From Patescibacteria group bacterium (lineage in GTDB: Bacteria; Patescibacteriota; UBA1384), in NCBI GenBank assembly GCA_017992655.1, contig JAGOOF010000025.1, positions 1 through 8,098 of the forward strand: a DNA stretch of 8,098 bases. Reading direction: 5' to 3'. The position numbers and the translations under genes are program-made. Positions 6,859 to 8,098 of the stretch are shown piece after piece. Below the pieces are notes generated by a model, which saw only the letters and a list, made by a program, of their open reading frames with translations, ran no database searches and had not been told where the DNA came from. The first letter of the stretch is position 1. Each line of letters starts with the position of its first letter.

Positions 6859-6864
6859 TGTCAA
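6859..6864 (-). promoter_or_regulatory. -35 half of a circle-junction promoter (TTGACA)
   Basis: A consensus TTGACA, read on the minus strand, points out of the element's right end and overlaps the TGA stop of the transposase. In the integrated form it faces into the flanking repeat. When the ends are joined in a circle it lies exactly 17 bp from TATATT in the other end (8080-8085). Confidence 0.75.
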
Positions 6865-7808
6865 GTCTGTGCCTTAACATACACTCTTCTTCTCTTCCAA
6901 ACTGCATAAACTCTGTTGGTTAGTTTTCTAGAAGTAGCAATAACCGCCTTTTTATAGCTTCTCCCTTCCTCTCTTTTCTTTTTGTAATAATCTCCTAACT
7001 CTTTATCATGCCTTAACCCAATACTAGCAGCAGTGAATAAAGCTTTACGTAGATAAGGGGATCCTCTTTTGGTTAGTTTAGTATTGTGATGTAAGAGCGT
7101 TCCGCTTTGTCTTACTCTAGGGTCAAGACCAGCATAAGCAACTAAGCTCTTACCACTATTGAATCTTTCTATATTACCAATCTCTGCCATAAGTGTATTA
7201 GCTGTGATTTTGCCTACACCGGGCAAGGAGCAAAGAAGTTGTAATAATTCTTTGTCTTCTGTCTGAACTTGTTTCCTTATTTGTTTTACACTGTCTTCAA
7301 TTACACTAAGACAAGTATCAACTATATTGATAATTTCAGTCTCATCGCAATAGTTATCTTCGAATCGCTGTTTAATCAAAGACAGTGATTGGCGCATAGA
7401 AGATAATTTGCCAGCAGTACGTAGTATTGCTTTATTGGCTATGAAGTCTTCTTTGCTCACCAGTCTCCCTTCTCCTTGTCTTAATAGCTTGGCGATTACC
7501 AGCGCGTCCGATATATCAGTCTTTTTCTTTCTTACTGTCGCTCTAGTGAATTGCTTGGTAATAATAGGATTAATAAGGTGAAACGGTATGTTTTTACTAA
7601 TACACGATAATGCTAATAAGCGATGATACTCAGCTGTAGCCTCAGAACCAATTTTGATATGTCTGTATTTATTACCCAGGGCACGAAGTAGGTTGTCAAT
7701 TGCTTTAGGCTGATTAGCAATATAATATCTTTCTCTTGCTTTTGCATCCTTGCCTATGCGAACACCGACTAACTCTAGTTTACCAACATCAAAACCGATA
7801 GTTGTCAT
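6861..7808 (-). CDS. IS110-family transposase (RNA-guided DEDD recombinase)
   Basis: A 315-aa recombinase that inserts and excises the element using its bridge RNA. The N-terminal RuvC-like domain starts with IGFDVGK (D7), then IGSEATAEYH (E56) and KKKTDISDA (D98, D101), giving the complete DEDD metal site. A helical, coiled-coil-prone middle covers about 130-185. The C-terminal Tnp domain has LPGVGKITANTLMAEIG (195-211) and AYAGLDPRVRQSGT (224-237), with S235 as the expected nucleophilic serine. Basic residues dominate the C-terminus (KRRRVYVKAQT). Length and spacing are normal, so it looks active. I chose ATG 7808 because AAGGAG sits 7 nt before it. The longer frame up to 7889 would start inside a pyrimidine tract and lacks family similarity. 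The TGA stop overlaps the TTGACA box near the element end. Confidence 0.95.
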   Translation of the reverse strand: MTTIGFDVGKLELVGVRIGKDAKARERYYIANQPKAIDNLLRALGNKYRHIKIGSEATAEYHRLLALSCISKNIPFHLINPIITKQFTRATVRKKKTDISDALVIAKLLRQGEGRLVSKEDFIANKAILRTAGKLSSMRQSLSLIKQRFEDNYCDETEIINIVDTCLSVIEDSVKQIRKQVQTEDKELLQLLCSLPGVGKITANTLMAEIGNIERFNSGKSLVAYAGLDPRVRQSGTLLHHNTKLTKRGSPYLRKALFTAASIGLRHDKELGDYYKKKREEGRSYKKAVIATSRKLTNRVYAVWKRRRVYVKAQT

Positions 7809-7815
7809 AGTGCAT

Positions 7816-7821
7816 CTCCTT
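7816..7821 (-). promoter_or_regulatory. Shine-Dalgarno of the transposase
   Basis: AAGGAG on the minus strand, 7 nt before ATG 7808. It decides the start against the upstream in-frame ATG at 7889. Confidence 0.85.
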
Positions 7822-7837
7822 TGTTGTAAAGTAAGGA

Positions 7838-7877
7838 ACAAGACAAGAAAGAAGAGAAAAGAAGAAAAGAGAAGAAA
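7838..7877. other. Purine/pyrimidine-biased tract between bridge RNA and transposase
   Basis: The plus strand is almost only A and G here. The transcribed minus strand is therefore a run of U and C (blocks such as TCTTCTCTTTTCTTCTTTTC). It follows the last stem of the bridge RNA and could act as a weak stop or 3'-processing region for that RNA, or as an unstructured leader keeping the ribosome site open. Function is not shown by the sequence. Confidence 0.5.
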
Positions 7878-7900
7878 CGGAGATTGCACCAGCCGGTCTT

Positions 7901-7979
7901 CCGCGATATCATATGCATAGGCTTGTTCGTTATAGGGACCTTTGTGTCCAACCTAGAATCGATGCTTGCCTGATATCGG
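7901..7979 (-). other. Donor-binding loop of the bridge RNA
   Basis: The closing stem is 9 bp with one bulged C. The left donor guide ATTCTAGGT (7959-7951) is identical over 9 nt to the transposon right end at 6854-6846. A small hairpin GGAC/GTCC (7949-7936) caps the loop. On the other strand, TATGCA (7919-7914) can pair with TGTATA at the transposon left end (8087-8082), with one G-T wobble, as right donor guide. The left guide is strong, while the 6-nt right guide is weaker because it is short. Confidence 0.75.
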
Positions 7980-8049
7980 GGAGACCAGATGCTCGAACAA
8001 TGGACACCTAGTTTGTTACTAGGTCCAAACATTAAAGCGCTGGCTCTCC
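7980..8049 (-). other. Target-binding loop of the bridge RNA
   Basis: The closing stem is 9 bp with one bulged G. The left target guide CTTTAATGTT (8037-8028) matches the left flank CTTTACTGTT (8097-8088) in 9 of 10 positions. A hairpin GGACCTAG/CTAGGTGTCC with loop TAACAAA (8026-8002) caps the loop. The right target guide TTGTTCGA (8000-7993) is complementary to the right flank TCGAACG (6844-6838) over six Watson-Crick pairs plus one G-U. Both guides sit on the strands where the IS621 model puts them. Confidence 0.8.
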
Positions 8050-8079
8050 GATTTCAATTATGACACTCTTTCAATTGTT

Positions 8080-8085
8080 AATATA
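8080..8085 (-). promoter_or_regulatory. -10 half of the circle-junction promoter (TATATT)
   Basis: TATATT at the transposon left end, 2 nt inside the boundary. In the integrated element the sequence before it is the host repeat (CTTTACTGTT), without a good -35. In the circle, TTGACA lies 17 bp upstream. Confidence 0.72.
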
Positions 8086-8087
8086 CA

Positions 8088-8098
8088 AACAGTAAAGA
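8088..8098. repeat. Right half of the interrupted target repeat
   Basis: AACAGTAAAGA resumes the repeat arm after the insertion sequence and runs to the window edge. It is identical to 1893-1903 in the intact arm of unit 1. Confidence 0.87.

Larger units (their letters stand above)
7878..8073 (-). ncRNA. Bridge RNA (seekRNA) of the IS110 element
   Basis: The noncoding end before the transposase folds, in the minus sense, into two abutting stem-loops. Target loop: GGAGAgCCAG (8049-8040) pairs with CTGGTCTCC (7988-7980). Donor loop: CCGATATCA (7979-7971) pairs with TGATATCGcGG (7911-7901). Each loop is an internal loop with guides on both strands, closed by a small hairpin. The guides match the flanking target and the element's own ends. 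Predicted start is about 7 nt after the -10 box formed on circularisation, near 8073. The 3' end is set at about 7878, where a further strand TCTCCG is followed by a U/C tract. This gives about 175-195 nt, near the reported size of the IS621 bridge RNA. Known from family: in IS621 such an RNA pairs with both target and donor DNA to direct the recombinase. RNA ends are inferred. Confidence 0.83.
6845..8087 (-). mobile_element. Complete IS110-family insertion sequence (IS110 group, bridge-RNA type)
   Basis: About 1243 bp, bounded on both sides by halves of one repeat arm. It has a transposase of the DEDD/Tnp_20 type on the minus strand, no terminal inverted repeats and no real target duplication, all typical of IS110. 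The coding gene ends only about 16 nt from one end, while about 280 nt of noncoding DNA lie at the other end, before the transposase start. That layout, with a long 5' noncoding end, is the IS110 group. The IS1111 group has its noncoding RNA region after the gene. Exact ends are uncertain by 1-2 nt because of the shared core. The element appears intact and potentially active. Confidence 0.9.

Noticed and set aside
6861..6863. TGA recoded as an amino acid (code 25, as in some CPR)
   Set aside because: The long genes end in TAA or TAG and contain no internal TGA, and reading through this TGA would add only three residues before TAG. Standard code is simpler.
7809..7889. Longer transposase start giving a 342-aa protein with a hydrophobic N-terminus
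   Set aside because: The extension translates the pyrimidine tract and resembles nothing in IS110. A proper AAGGAG sits 7 nt before ATG 7808, which opens with the family's IGFDVGK.
7805..8032. 75-aa minus-strand ORF across the IS noncoding end
   Set aside because: It covers the bridge RNA stems and guides, overlaps the transposase start, and shows no protein-like features.
6845..8087. IS1111-group classification
   Set aside because: That group carries its RNA region after the transposase and has short inverted ends. Here the long noncoding region precedes the gene and the downstream end is only ~16 nt.

Overview
The window looks like a piece of a bacterial chromosome, most probably from a Patescibacteria (CPR) or similar reduced, lysine-rich, AT-leaning lineage. 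This is inference from gene content: a K+-independent proton-pumping pyrophosphatase, a VanW-family cell-surface protein, envelope glycosyltransferases and tiny anonymous proteins. No rRNA or other phylogenetic marker is present. Genes end in TAA, TAG and TGA, and no in-frame TGA occurs in the long genes, so the standard bacterial code fits.

Layout. Positions 1-1737 (+) hold the 3' end of a membrane protein, probably a PMT/GT39-like glycosyltransferase, and a complete GT4 glycosyltransferase 9 nt downstream. Positions 1738-2510 have no gene. They hold a dense cluster of palindromic repeats: five units of about 85-107 bp with terminal arms of the TACTGTTCGA/TCGAACAGTA type, plus solo arms. Positions 2623-6687 (+) form a tight three-gene operon: hppA, an 82-aa protein of unknown function, and a VanW-domain protein. 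Positions 6688-6844 hold more of the same repeats, and a sixth unit is interrupted by a complete IS110-family insertion sequence (6845-8087, transposase on the minus strand). The second half of the interrupted repeat resumes at 8088-8098.

Main discovery. The noncoding end of the IS (7878-8087, upstream of the transposase) reads as a bridge RNA. It folds into two abutting stem-loops. The first holds one guide that copies the left target flank (9/10) and another that is complementary to the right target flank. The second holds a guide that copies the transposon's own end (9/9) and one that can pair with the other end. Joining the two ends in a circle builds a TTGACA-N17-TATATT promoter pointing into this RNA. 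The flanking repeat, an intact paralogous site at 1875-1903 and the guides together define the target as CTTTACTGTTCGAACG (minus-strand reading). The element is therefore an RNA-programmed IS aimed at the host's palindromic repeat family, and the 1.74-2.44 kb cluster holds further potential target sites. Several repeat arms there are also broken at the same point where the IS entered.

How the genes may work together (inference): glycosyltransferases and the VanW protein act at the envelope, while HppA uses cytoplasmic pyrophosphate to energise the membrane. The repeats and the IS form a separate, interacting mobile layer in the intergenic spaces.
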